NCBI GenBank assembly: GCA_958510875.1
Contig: OY294070.1
Span: 10,106,001-10,170,000, forward strand
From: Endomychus coccineus
Taxonomy: Eukaryota; Arthropoda; Insecta; Coleoptera; Endomychidae
Direction: 5' to 3'
Length of the DNA: 64,000 nucleotides
In this document: piece by piece, positions 23,252 through 33,130 of the stretch
Position numbering within the stretch: position 1 is the first letter of the stretch
Layout: every line of letters begins with the position of its first letter
Made by a program: the position numbers and the translations under genes
The notes under the pieces: generated by a model
Database searches by the model: none
The model's input: the letters and a program-made list of their open reading frames with translations, nothing else
What the model was told of the DNA's origin: nothing

Positions 23252-23539
23252 CTACCAAATTATACGTTTTCCTCCTTTAACAATATTCTGTTTACCGGTT
23301 AATTTAAACTTAATACTCGACGTAATATGTTCCTGCGATTTTTCATGTCTGTCTATACCACGAGCTAAATTTTTCAAATCATCATAACCCGAGTGCCCCC
23401 AACATGAAGTTGTATCAGATGTAAATAGCAAGCAATACCAGCAATATAATTTATTGTGTTCCTCAGATCCCGTTAACCATAAATATTTTTTATAATTATC
23501 AGTATCAAATGATCGATTCTGAAACATACCTGTCATCAC
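23252..23539 (-). pseudogene. hAT transposase N-terminal TTF-type zinc-finger region
   Basis: The frame reads YLWLTGSEEHNKLYCWYCLL, then GYDDLKNLARGIDRHEKSQEH, matching the TTF-type zinc finger of ZMYM1-like hAT transposases (W...C.YC..F...GF.dWk.l..gi..HE.S..H). This part recognises the element ends. Its homologue also survives inside the 5.5-kb MITE. The protein is broken by loss of the catalytic domain. Confidence 0.85.
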
Positions 23540-24099
23540 TTATCCTTTCAAATCCGGTAAAGGCCATTTATTTCTAAAAACACTTTTCTGTCATATGTTA
23601 ATCCACTAAATGGATTTTCTAAGATCTCAGCAACTAAATCACTACTCATCTTCACGTTTAATAACCAAAGAACTCTTTGTTAATAACTCACCGAACAGAT
23701 AAATTATAACTTAACCTTACATCGCGTTGCGAAACAAAAACAATAACTGACGGAGCACGTGTCGCTGTCGCAGCAAGTATCGTATTTCATACGACCGACC
23801 GAGTGCGTACGAGAAGCTAGCCTACATAGAGTGTTGCCATATTCGCTGTTTTACCCTATTTGGCAATTGAACTGGTTGGAAAAACGGCAACTGTGTTGAC
23901 CACACGTATTTAGCGTTTGAGATATATAGAGAATCTAGCCTCTGGCCACTGTTGCCAGATTAAAAATAACTACTGAGAACGGGGAATTAATTGTAAAATT
24001 TAAAGAATTATCAGAGAAACAGGAAATGAAATGGAGAATGAACATTAAGATAAATTGGTGATGAGGCTGAGCCTCCTTAGGCTCCTTCGAGGAGGTAGG

Positions 24100-25039
24100 T
24101 ACTCATTACTATGCTACTATTGTGTGGTGAAGCAATTGTCAATATATTTTGTTTTTTTTCTTCAAAATTTATCATTTCAACATCAAGAAAGAAAAACAAA
24201 ATAACCTCGTAAAAACCAAATCATCGTCCTGGTGAACGAACCGCAAGTTATTCTATAAATATATAGAATCTCAAATTCTAATCATTCATCGGACATATAA
24301 ATTCGTCAATATTACAAACAGGTTCTAGGATATCCGCCTTTCTTACCGCATCGTATATGTTCATCTTCATAATTTTAAATAAATTATACCTAAAATGTCG
24401 GTCGTAACAGCTGACGCAATGTATATTTACTCTAAACATAAACGAAACGGTAAAATAAATTTGGGTTGAAAAAAAAATGCGGAATGAACCCGATTCGCAT
24501 TTGCATTTTAAAGAATATCACGTACAGCCTCGGGTGCTACTCGAGTCAAATTACCGATATTAGTTCAATGTGTTGATTTCCAACATGAAGAAAAAAAGAC
24601 TAGTATCATTTAAGAAATAAATCTTACGTATCGATGATGATAATTGATGAGTGATAGTTTTTTAATGGTTTTTTTCTTGTTATTGAGGAAAATAAAATTA
24701 GAAATGAAACAACAAAGTACTATATTATATCATTGGAAAAAACAAATGCCATTAAGATAATTGAGGAGGCCTTAATAGGGCATTTAGCAATCCCATAGTT
24801 TGGCATTTGCTACGTCCCCAATGGCGTTTAGCTGTAAAGAGACTCACATTCTTGAGAAAATGGCGATTTCCACAAAAGGGGGCACAAAATAACTTTTACG
24901 TGCTGGTAACCATAAAATATAGTGGGCAATATTTTAAACATGTGCTATTAATAGCGCTAAGCAACAACCAACTCTAATACTAGCCAGAAACTACGCTAAA
25001 ACTGGCAACACTATGTAGACCGAATTTTTTCTATACATT
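24100..25039. other. No gene seen; possible Penelope tail scrap
   Basis: No coding frame is supported. The phrase TATTGTGTGGTGAAGCAATT at about 24118 resembles the Penelope family D tail at about 41920 (CAGTGTGGTGAAACAATTTG). The rest is unassigned intron sequence. Confidence 0.4.
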
Positions 25040-25145
25040 GGAAACCGGAGATTTGGCTCCGACGATGTGGTCATCGCTGAAACAAACGCCTATTTTGAAG
25101 AATTGCCGAAATCGTATCATTTGGAAGGGATCAAAAAAAATTGAA
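25040..25145 (+). mobile_element. mariner transposase C-terminal fragment
   Basis: In frame this reads RFGSDDVVIAETNAYFEELP and then KSYHLEGIKKIE, the C-terminal end of a mariner transposase (consensus F.SNDEVIAET.AYFE.L..SYY..GI..LE). Nothing of the catalytic core remains. It lies about 400 bp before the castor exon at 25542. Confidence 0.75.
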
Positions 25146-25541
25146 TATTACATTGTTTTCGGAAAATAACTAGTGGAGTAAGAAATAGAGGTGGGAAAGA
25201 TAGATCGCCCCCATTATCTACACCTCAGAAGAGATTTGATGGAAGGCGTTATCATTGTAAGATATAAACTTTGTTCTGTAAACTTTGTCTGAAATTTTAA
25301 CAAAATTGGTGGTTGAACCATTCAAAAGTTCCGCCAAAAAAAAGATTATTTATTTCCTACTTTGAAGGGCCATATCTCGGGGATATTAAGCCCTTTCCAA
25401 AGTTATTAACTTGGGAAAATTCGCTTTATTTTTGATCCTCCATTGGCCGTTAAATCAATGTATTACAAACTGGATCAACCTGTATACCCATATTTTTCGT
25501 TGATAAGTTCATACATTAATGGCGCCTCCCTTTTTTTGCAG
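25146..25541. other. Intron 3' end before castor exon
   Basis: No coding frame. The last 20 bases form a strong polypyrimidine tract and acceptor (CCTCCCTTTTTTTGCAG). The phrase GGGCCATATCTCGGGGATAT at about 25369 is of a kind common in insect repeats, but no boundary is visible. Confidence 0.5.
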
Positions 25542-26252
25542 ATCAAGTAGCGGCTAAGATGGCCGCCCAAAACGACGGAGATTACAACCATTACACCACC
25601 AGCGAATGTTTCGGTTCTCGACAGAACTCGAGCGATTCCGACGACGCGTATCCCACATCTCCCAAACAACAGAGTCCCAAACGAAACAAACGGAAAAACT
25701 TCAAACCGAGATGTTCGAACGTCGCCGCCTCCTACTCCGAATACCCAAACCGGGCCACCACCATACCTTCGGTCACGCTCGATATGGCCGCCGAGTATCC
25801 CGACAACAACAACGTTTCGAGCGGCGGAGCGCGCAGCAGAAGGAAAACCCTGGCTACCAGGAAAGTTGTTAGCGATTCTCGTTTTTTTCCGATGGACTTG
25901 AGCAAGAATAACGACAGTTCGGACGATTCCGAATCGTACCACGATGGGGGGATGTCGGCCGAAAACGACGACGAACATGACAATACCAGTTCGGAGAACG
26001 ATTCGGCCAAGATTCCGACTAGTTTTTCCATTCACAATCTGTCGAAACCGCACGTGGTTCAACAGAAATTCGACGGCGGTTCGTTGGCGCAGGGTTTTGG
26101 CGATGCCGCCCAGAATTTCTCGCATCCTCAAGTCAGCGATATGAGAGAGTTCGCGATGAACACCATGAGGGAACTGTTAGGCATCTATGGTTTGACATCG
26201 GACGTTACCGAGAGTATCTCCAAACAACTACCCATCGCTGCCTTCAACACTG
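25542..26252 (+). CDS. cas: castor coding exon (transcription factor, N-terminal region)
   Basis: The 711-bp exon is open throughout, acceptor GCAG at 25541 and donor CTG/GTAAGT at 26252/26253, phase 1 at both ends. Joined to the exon at 12770 it encodes about residues 20-256. Features: a basic cluster KRNKRKNFKPR (probable nuclear localisation) near residue 66; SRRK near residue 118; PMDLSK (25889-25906), which fits the P-x-D-L-S motif for binding the co-repressor CtBP; a serine/acid-rich stretch; and SDMREFAMNTMRELLGIYGL (26135-26194). I recall this last block as resembling the conserved segment upstream of the zinc fingers in human CASZ1 (LRDYAASTMTEFLGMFGY), the main reason for the call. 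castor is a nuclear zinc-finger factor of late neuroblast temporal identity. The zinc fingers are not in the window. It is markedly more GC-rich than its surroundings, as expected of a selected exon. A different regulator with the same short block cannot be excluded. Confidence 0.72.
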
Positions 26253-26339
26253 GTAAGTTTCCTTTTTGATACGAACTATCTCATAACCAGCATATTTACT
26301 TATATAGTTCAAACATTCAAATATCATCCAGTCCCATCT

Positions 26340-27310
26340 GAGACTGTTTTTCCTTGTAATTTTTGGGTGATATTGATGTCATATTTCATCAAGTTATTTC
26401 TAATTTCTTCAGAACGAGAAGGGAAATATTTCGGATGGCCTAAATGAGTTTTAACAATCAAGTTTTGTTTTCGGGCTATCTTTTATGTGATTCATGGATA
26501 ATCTTGATATCATCTTCCATCAAAATCTTCGCAATTTCTTCGAGATAAGAAGAGAGGGATGGCTACTTCAAATTGGCTTCAATCATATTGACTTAAACAG
26601 TACAAACATTGAAATACCTCTTCTGGGACTGTCTTTCCATGTGATTTATGGGTGATATTGATATCATCTTTCATCAAGTAGTTTCTAATTTCTTCAGGAC
26701 GAGAAGGAAAGTATTTTGGGTGACCTAAATAAGTTCTAACAATCAAGTTTTTGTTTTCGGGCTATCTTTTATGTCATTCATTGATATCATCTTCCATCAA
26801 AACCTTCGTAGTTTCTTCAACATGAGAACGATTGCTACTTCAAATTGGCTGCGACCATATTTATTTAAATAGTTTAAACGTTATTATTTCTCTTCTGGGG
26901 GTGTCTTTTCTTGTGATTTATGGCTAATATTGATATCATCTTCCATCAAAAGTTCCTTAATTTTTCCAAGATCAGAAGTGCTTCAAATTGGCTTCAGCCA
27001 TATTTACTTGAGCAGTTCAATTTATCTTCTGGGACTGTTGTTTCTTGTAATTTATGGGTAACATTGATATCATATTTCATCAAGTAGTTTCTAATTTCTT
27101 CAAAACCAGAAGGAAATAATTTTGGATAGCCTAACTAAATCCAAACAATTAAGTTTTTATTGTCGGGCTATCTTTTATATGATAAGTCGATAATATTGTT
27201 ATATCTTTCATCAAAAGTTTATTAATTTCTTCCAAGCGAAAGATTTTGGATTGCTTTAATTTTGCACTATAGTTGACAGTCTAAACATTCAAATTTCTCT
27301 TCTGGGGCTG
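26340..27310 (+). repeat. Compound tandem repeat, alternating A (about 127 bp) and B (about 150 bp) units
   Basis: The anchor TTGATATCATCTTYCATCAA recurs at about 26381, 26505, 26655, 26782, 26932, 27064 and 27190. A units continue with GTAGTTTCTAATTTCTTC and GGGCTATCTTTTAT; B units continue with AANNTTCNNAATTTCTTC and GCTACTTCAAATTGGCT. The order is A-B-A-B-B-A-B, giving a higher-order period near 277 bp. Identity between like units is perhaps 75-85%. No frame stays open through it. It starts within 100 bp of the castor exon donor. Confidence 0.8.
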
Positions 27311-28315
27311 TCTTGTTGTGTGGGTTAAGGATGGTAACAGTTCCTAATTCCCTCAAGGCGAGAAGAGAAGCATTTCCGATTCTTGAATATAAACACATCC
27401 CACTCAACTACTTCAATGCCCTACACAATTCACCCATCCAATATCATATTTACGAAGCAAGTCGCTCAACATATAAATATCCAGCCACGTTTGAAATAAC
27501 AAAATACGGGAATAAATCGAAGAAATAACAACGAACCTTCACTGAGTCAAGTGTTTATGCGAGAGAGATGTACATTCAAGTGGTTTTTTGATGGAAAACA
27601 GTTCTCTCGACTTCTTAAATTACAATCCGGCGTTAATAAGTTGTTTACACAAAGCTAGAATTAACATTAAAATATTCTCGGATAAAAGAGTGAAAAAAAA
27701 ATGTGAAATAATAAAAGCAGTATTCCGTGAGTGTGTAGAAAAGAAAGAGGAAAGTCAACGAACATCAACGTCTATTCACTACAGAGCGACTACATGTGTT
27801 AATTTAAAATACACACATTGCTTAACGCCCGTTCACAACGTGTTTACGAAGATTAAATTATTTAAATTATATAGAATTACTTATGGCGATGTACTAAATT
27901 CGAATTCACTGTTGTAACGTAAATGGCAATAGTAATTTGCCTGTATTTACATTAGTTATTAACCTTTTTCACAATATTTCAACAATAATTTACATTCAAA
28001 CTTTCGTGGATTTACGTCTACAAGAATTTCTTTCAATACGAATCTATAGTACGGTTCGATTGAATTGATGGCTTTTATAAGCTGCGTGTCGTTGAAATGG
28101 TATTTGGTCGATCAGTTTCTAAAATCGCTAATCATGATCCTCCAGATATTACAGGATCGTTCACCTTACTTGATCAGTGTCAAATAAATATATGCACAGC
28201 CGACTTTAATACAAACCGAAAACTAAAAAAAGCAACACCGCGTATTTCCTTGACCGTAGTCCGATGCTAGTATGAACGGTCAACCTGTCAAATTCTTGAG
28301 AAATGGTCATGTCAA
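27311..28315. other. No gene seen; intron sequence
   Basis: Two short open frames (27313-27528 and 27588-27917) resemble nothing I know and have no repeat support. No recognised element. Confidence 0.4.
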
Positions 28316-28317
28316 TA

Positions 28318-29303
28318 GTCTAGGAGCTAGACCGATATTGATGGTCTGAACATTAACCCGATGGCACTATGGTTTATCGTTAGAGGACGTTTCAATGACC
28401 AATTCATCTCAAAGACCGAATTTTCCCCGACTGCTAGATCTCGAGATACAGCATCCGCATTTTTTTTTTCTTTTGACTGGAGGTTAACCCTTTCCAAGTT
28501 GCGATTACTTGAGAAGCATGCCATTCTTATACACTTCCACCATGTGCCATCATTTTTTATCTTGTCCGTTTATCAGGCCAACCAGTTAAAATTAACCCGA
28601 AAATGGACCGCAAATTAAACCCCCCAGACCTGGTGGAAAATGTTCATTGGTGTTGGCAATTGTAAACATACCCTATGCCATCAAAAGTTATCGGTCCATT
28701 TCCGAGTAATTGGTCATTATTTGGACCAAAACTGTTTCTTTTTTTCATTTTGTGGATAAAACTTGCGGGTTACAACGTAACATGATGGCACCATGTTAAA
28801 TAACTTTATTGGAGGTCAAATAAAGATAACAAATTATTGCCATCACTCCTTGCCTATTTCAACCCCCCAAAAACCCATACAACCACCCTCCAAAACAAAA
28901 ATAAAACAAAAACGGGCGTTTCAATTTTAAACCCCGTCAGAATCTCAATAATTGACTAATTTATCATAAAATTGGTCATATTATCCATATTATCCATATT
29001 TTTTTGGGGGGTGGTTTTTTTTTTTGCAGTCCATTTTCGGTCCAATTTCAACTGGTCGGTCTGAAAAACGGACACGATAAAAAATGATGGCACATGGTGG
29101 TTGTGGTTACTTTTCAAGTAACCGCAACTTGGAAAGGGTTAACTTCCAGTAAAAAAAAAAATGCGGATGCTGTATCTCGAGATCTAGCAGCCGGGGAAAA
29201 TTCGGTCTGTGAGATGAATTGATAATTGAACCGCCCTCTAACGATAAACCATAGTGCCATCGGGTTAATGTTCAGACCATCAATATCAGTCTAGCTCCTA
29301 GAC
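28318..29303. mobile_element. TA-flanked long-inverted-repeat element (986 bp)
   Basis: The ends are GTCTAGGAGCTAGAC and its reverse complement, flanked by TA at 28316-28317 and 29304-29305. The arms are about 300 bp (28318-28620 and 28995-29303), roughly 85-90% identical, and a spacer of about 370 bp encodes nothing. The short frames in the arms are mirror images of each other. It is best explained as a non-autonomous Tc1/mariner-type or fold-back element. Confidence 0.85.
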
Positions 29304-29331
29304 TATAAGGAGGTCCTTCAAATGGGTATTT

Positions 29332-29875
29332 GAAGGTTCATAATTTACGTTAAGCTTCGATTAAATCCTAAAAATTCGTATGAGTGCGGTTCTAAAGTCA
29401 TATAGAACGATTCGTAGAAGTTACTCATGTTTTATAAAAAAATTGTATTTTCCAATATTTTGAAGGTGCATGGAAAATGTCATTTTTCTCGATCTGTTAA
29501 AATCGAACGAAACTCTGGTTTTTTACGTTATTTCAGGTGTGGAATTCGAATCCAACCTTAGTTATAACCTAAGAAGTCGAATAACGACGTTTTGTCAACC
29601 AGGAAGTCCTCCATCGGGGCGCCATCCTTGTTTGGAGGCTCATAATTTACGTTAAACTTCTATTAAATCCTAAAAATCGGTATGAGTAGGGTTCTAAAGT
29701 CATATAGAACGGTTTGGAGAAGTTACGCATGTTCATAAAAAATTCGTATTTTCCAATATTTTTAAAGGATATGCATGGAAAATATGTCATTTACTCGATC
29801 TCTTAAAATCGAGCGAAACTTTGTGTTTTTACGTTATTTCAGGTGTGGAATTCGAATCCAACGCTTTGTGTTTCA
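29332..29875. repeat. Two-copy direct repeat, 302-bp period
   Basis: GTTCATAATTTACGTTAAGC at 29336 recurs as GCTCATAATTTACGTTAAAC at 29638, and the similarity continues through GTTCTAAAGTCATATAGAAC, TTTTCCAATATTTT, CTTAAAATCGA-type text and GTGTGGAATTCGAATCCAAC. Copy 1 carries about 60 bp extra at its end. No coding content. Confidence 0.8.
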
Positions 29876-29914
29876 TATAATTAGTTTTAAGAATTCTCAT
29901 TTTAGACATTTTAC

Positions 29915-30020
29915 ACCATCATTCCTGATGATGGTCGTGAGACCGAAACGTACGTAAAGACGAAAATAATAAGCATACGTTTTAGTGTGACCTATTAACC
30001 GAGAATTTTAAATAATACGT
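29915..30020 (+). mobile_element. Penelope family A 3'-end fragment
   Basis: It contains GATGGTCGTGAGACCGAAAC, then AAGACGAAAAT and GTGTGACCTATTAACCGAGA, matching the end of the family A copy at 47.0-47.1 kb. Only the terminal 100 bp is present. Confidence 0.8.
29920..29961 (+). ncRNA. Hammerhead ribozyme motif, stem I broken
   Basis: The core CTGATGA (29925), stem II GGTC-GTGA-GACC, GAAA and ACGTACGTA are intact. The 5' stem I strand reads CATTC instead of GTCTT and no longer pairs with AAGAC. The fold is therefore probably inactive in this copy. Confidence 0.7.
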
Positions 30021-30600
30021 CTACAAACTATTTAAACCCATGAACTGAGCCAAAATCAATTAAATTTCTCATAAGCTTGTTCGACTTAAGGTGGAATTGT
30101 TCACACGAGATAATGTGCATTTTCTTACCATTTTCGACATGTGCGATTTCCGAAAAGTGAATAATGCATAATACATCGAATCGCTTTGTTTCGCAAACCG
30201 GGAAACAAAGATATCTTAGCACAATGGAAAGGGCGAAGGGTCGTTTTACTCTGATCTCTATATAATGTTTTATTGGTGGTATTTTGTTAGATATCCGGCT
30301 CGCATTACCTGAGTCTTTTTAAATAGGTTAAAAGGCCGTGAAAATCGGTTAACCTTTTCAAATCTACGGTATTTAAACCCTTCGCATTGCTGGATAGTAA
30401 AACTTCCGGTAACAAAAAACCCACAAGTACCTTAAAAGGATTATTAAAAACGCAGACCGTGATGTATGAGATCATGAGTGCTTTATTATCATGGGAACTT
30501 TCTTCCTCGAGGTTCATTAATCGGAGTTAGGATGTGAAATTTATTTAAGCATCATCTTTGATTAATACCAGCACATATTTTGTCATACATTAGTATGAAT
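30021..30600. other. No gene seen
   Basis: AT-rich intron sequence without credible coding frames or recognised elements. Confidence 0.4.
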
Positions 30601-30603
30601 ATA

Positions 30604-31295
30604 GTGCAGTCATTTTACGAAAAGTGGAACTTTTTATTTGGGAATTGAGATAAGTTTAGTATAAAAAGGTGGAGCTTTTTTATGAAAAATTCAAGAGGAC
30701 CAATGTTGTTCCTTGGAAAATCACGTATAAGATGACATTATTTTAAATTCATAAGTCTCATTAGTTTTCCGGAAAATAGAGTTCAATTTTCCTAATACTA
30801 ACTTCCTACTGCCATTTTTTACCCTATCTTGATTTTCAGAAATATGGCTTACGCTTTTCCGCAAAAGTTTATGGCAAATTTTCCGAAGAACAACTTTGGT
30901 GCTGCTCAATTTTCCATAAAAAAACATGCTTTCGTACATATTCTCATTTGAAAAAAAAATATGTATATATGCTTGGCTTCAATTTTTCCGAAAAACTGAT
31001 GAGAATTATCAATTTTAATTAATGTCATCTTATAGGAAATTTTCCAAGGAACAACTTTGGTTGAATTTTTCATAAAAAAGCATAGTTGCTGAAATATTAT
31101 ATATTATATTATAACATGTTTTTGCCAAAAAACGTGAAAATATGTATATTTATATATAGATATATCTTTCGACAATGGAGGAATTTTTTAACTATTTTTC
31201 CCTGAAAGTATATATTATTCCCATCGTTATATACACTCATCTCAATTCCCAAAAAAACGTCCAAAAACCCAAAAAATTCCGTAAAATGACTGAAC
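30604..31295. mobile_element. TA-flanked MITE (692 bp)
   Basis: The ends are GTGCAGTCATTTTACG and CGTAAAATGACTGAAC, imperfect inverted repeats, flanked by TA at 30602-30603 and 31296-31297. Inner inverted phrases include TTTGGGAATTGAGAT against ATCTCAATTCCCAA, and TCCTTGGAAAATC near 30711 against ATTTTCCAAGGAACA near 31038. There is no transposase frame. Confidence 0.78.
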
Positions 31296-31599
31296 TAATA
31301 GACTATTTTCAGATTTAGATGAATGTGAATATAAAAAAGAGAGGAAATTGAAAATCAGGTAGTGGTAACTCAAAATAGATATAGGTGTCTGGAATTTTAC
31401 ATAACAAACTTCAAGAGGTGATTGTGCATGGAAAAATAAAAAAAAATATTATATCAACTTATTTTTATAATAATCGTATATTATTGATACTAATGACGAT
31501 TAGCATTATTCTGTCAAGTTGACTATACCTTATTCTTTGAAACGTAGAATAATCTGAACAAAGATAGCATTTTTTACTTCAAATTCTGACAGTGATTAT

Positions 31600-31760
31600 T
31601 ACTTATTATGTAAATTCTTGGGAAATTATTGCGATAAAGACGCTAGTGCTTAGTGCAATTAGTTTAAAAAATCCCGCGCTTTAGTTGATGGGAACTAGTT
31701 TTCAAAAGTCTTCTGATGATGGTCGTGAGACCGAAACGTACGTAAAGATAGAAATATAGC
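31600..31760 (+). mobile_element. Penelope family A 3'-end fragment
   Basis: GCGATAAAGACGCTAGTGC resembles GCGATATGGACGCTTGTGC of the 47-kb copy, followed by the same ribozyme-bearing terminus. It stops at about 31760 and meets a Tc3-like transposase remnant. Confidence 0.72.
31708..31749 (+). ncRNA. Hammerhead ribozyme motif in Penelope 3' end (complete core)
   Basis: The order is GTCTT, CTGATGA, GGTC-GTGA-GACC, GAAA, ACGTACGTA, then AAGAT. The closing strand AAGAT pairs with GTCTT with one G-U wobble in place of G-C. All core positions expected for activity are present. Confidence 0.78.
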
Positions 31761-31774
31761 ATTTGGATGAGATT

Positions 31775-32250
31775 CAAAATCCAGCAAGAATGCCATTTCC
31801 TTTGCAAAATTTTGTTCACAGATGAAACCAGTTTCACGCGGGAAGGAAATGTTCAATTTCCACGTTTGGGCAGACGAAAATCTCCATGCGTATTTTGAAG
31901 CAAGATTTGAAATCAAATTTTCGATAAATGTATGGGCGGGGATAATCGAAAATTATTTCATTGGACCTTTTATGCCTATGTGTTGAAACACATTTGAATT
32001 TTTTTGGAAAACGACCTTACATATCTCCTACATTATGTACCATACGCAATTAGATTAGCAACTTGGTTTATGCATAATGGAGCAGAAATATTTAATTTAC
32101 CCTCAGAAATGGATAGGCCGTAACGATCCAGTGCGTGACCTCCTCATTCTCCCGACTTAAGACCCTTAGATTTTTTTTGAGGTTATTTGAAATTGAAAGC
32201 AAAGGTTCATCTTGAACAAAGAGAGAGCAATTCTAACTCTACTACTTTTT
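31775..32250 (+). pseudogene. Tc3-like transposase remnant (DUF4817-type group)
   Basis: Motifs appear in the right order but in different frames: ILFTDETSFTREG (first catalytic aspartate), VWADENLHAYFEARF, FSINVWAGIIENYFIGPFM, then TWFMHNGAEIF (second aspartate replaced by Asn in HNGA), then PPHSPDLRPLDFF and GYLK (third). At least three frameshifts and several stops are present. Terminal repeats are not visible. It belongs to the same group as the copies at 14.25 and 54.1-55.2 kb but is a separate insertion. Confidence 0.8.
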
Positions 32251-32259
32251 TGGACACTA

Positions 32260-32635
32260 TTTAAAGGAAAATAATATAATTATTTAAAATCAATCGAATA
32301 AAGGAAAATTGTCTATATTATTCCCACCTCGTTATCAACTCGATAACAGTCCGAGTACGGTTTCCGATCTGAATATGAACGGACACTGATAGCAACAACT
32401 CGAGTGTGTGAGAATTCAAGAGAGAGCCGTTCATGTAATTGAAATGCGTGAATGTGTAAAATATTTGCTGTAATTTGTAATCAACATATATAAATGTGTT
32501 TATGAAGGAAATTGAAACAGATGTCAGATATCGAGTTACAAATAAGTCATATACAAACATAAACTCCTCGTTTCCATTCTGTATATTGTAACTTAACTGA
32601 ACGTTTTAGTTTTAAATAAATCCGGAGATATTTTA
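32260..32635. other. No gene seen
   Basis: No supported coding frame or recognised element. Confidence 0.4.
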
Positions 32636-32639
32636 GAAA

Positions 32640-33125
32640 TACTGGCTTGACGCATGTCAATCAACAGCATCGGTTCGTTGTTAGAAAATCGCTCTGATAT
32701 AAATATCCTAGATTTCAATTTGGACACTGCAGGCTGGCTATTTTTTCAACAAATGAGAAATATATTATGTAAATTTGCGGAAGTGTCTTCTTTGTCTGTT
32801 GCCCCTTGTCCACTAAAAATACATGCCTCTTTGACACGTTTAATAGCCAATTTCATTCAATCAAATTCACTATAAAAATAGAAGCAGATAAGCAGCTTCC
32901 GTTTCTTGATATTAACATCATCAAAGATCGTAGAATTCAATATATACAGAAAACCGACTCAAACAAATAGGTGTATATTCACCAATTAATTATAAAACAA
33001 ACAAATAAACACACGCAACAACGAAGTTGAGAAACTTCAGCAAACAGCGTTGGACAATGTTTACGACAAATCTTTGATCAATTACTTTATTTCTGAACAA
33101 AAAAGGAAACTTAGTCCAGTAAACG
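32640..33125 (+). mobile_element. Penelope family B fragment, reverse-transcriptase region
   Basis: At about 32886 GCAGATAAGCAGCTTCCGTT and TTGATATTAACATCATCAAA encode QLPFLDINIIKD, the conserved segment after the reverse-transcriptase active site that also appears at 55.6 and 56.4 kb. It continues through AACGAAGTTGAGAAACTTCA. Frames are broken. The element is interrupted by the palindromic insert and appears to resume at about 34366. Confidence 0.72.
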
Positions 33126-33130
33126 GGAGA

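Larger units (their letters stand above)
22382..24093 (-). mobile_element. hAT element, larger relative of the 5.5-kb hAT MITE
   Basis: The right side (about 23320-24093) runs parallel to 5680-6468 with high similarity, down to CTCCTTAGGCTCCTTCGAGG, but the last nine terminal bases are lost. The left side starts at AACCTTTGCACAGCGACC and lacks the terminal repeat. Between them lie two separated pieces of a minus-strand transposase. A 106-bp tandem duplication sits near the left end. Confidence 0.85.
12828..25541 (+). other. cas: castor intron, about 12.7 kb
   Basis: This is the inferred intron between the two exons, with GTAAAA at its 5' end and CCTCCCTTTTTTTGCAG at its 3' end. It is filled with LINE, Tc1/mariner, Penelope, hAT and MITE remnants listed separately. 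The blocks at about 12830-13670, 15640-16390, 19200-20340 and 24100-25040 contain no recognised element and are the likeliest places for any intronic enhancer. Confidence 0.6.

Noticed and set aside
25475..26131. 218-codon open frame antisense to the castor exon
   Set aside because: It is the mirror of a GC-rich selected exon; it has low-complexity V/R/G composition and no similarity to known proteins. Other overlapping frames at 25606, 25732 and 25944 are shadows too.
26340..27310. Tandem repeat as a CRISPR array or a repeat-protein gene
   Set aside because: Units are 127-150 bp and diverged without spacers, and no frame stays open; the setting is an insect intron.
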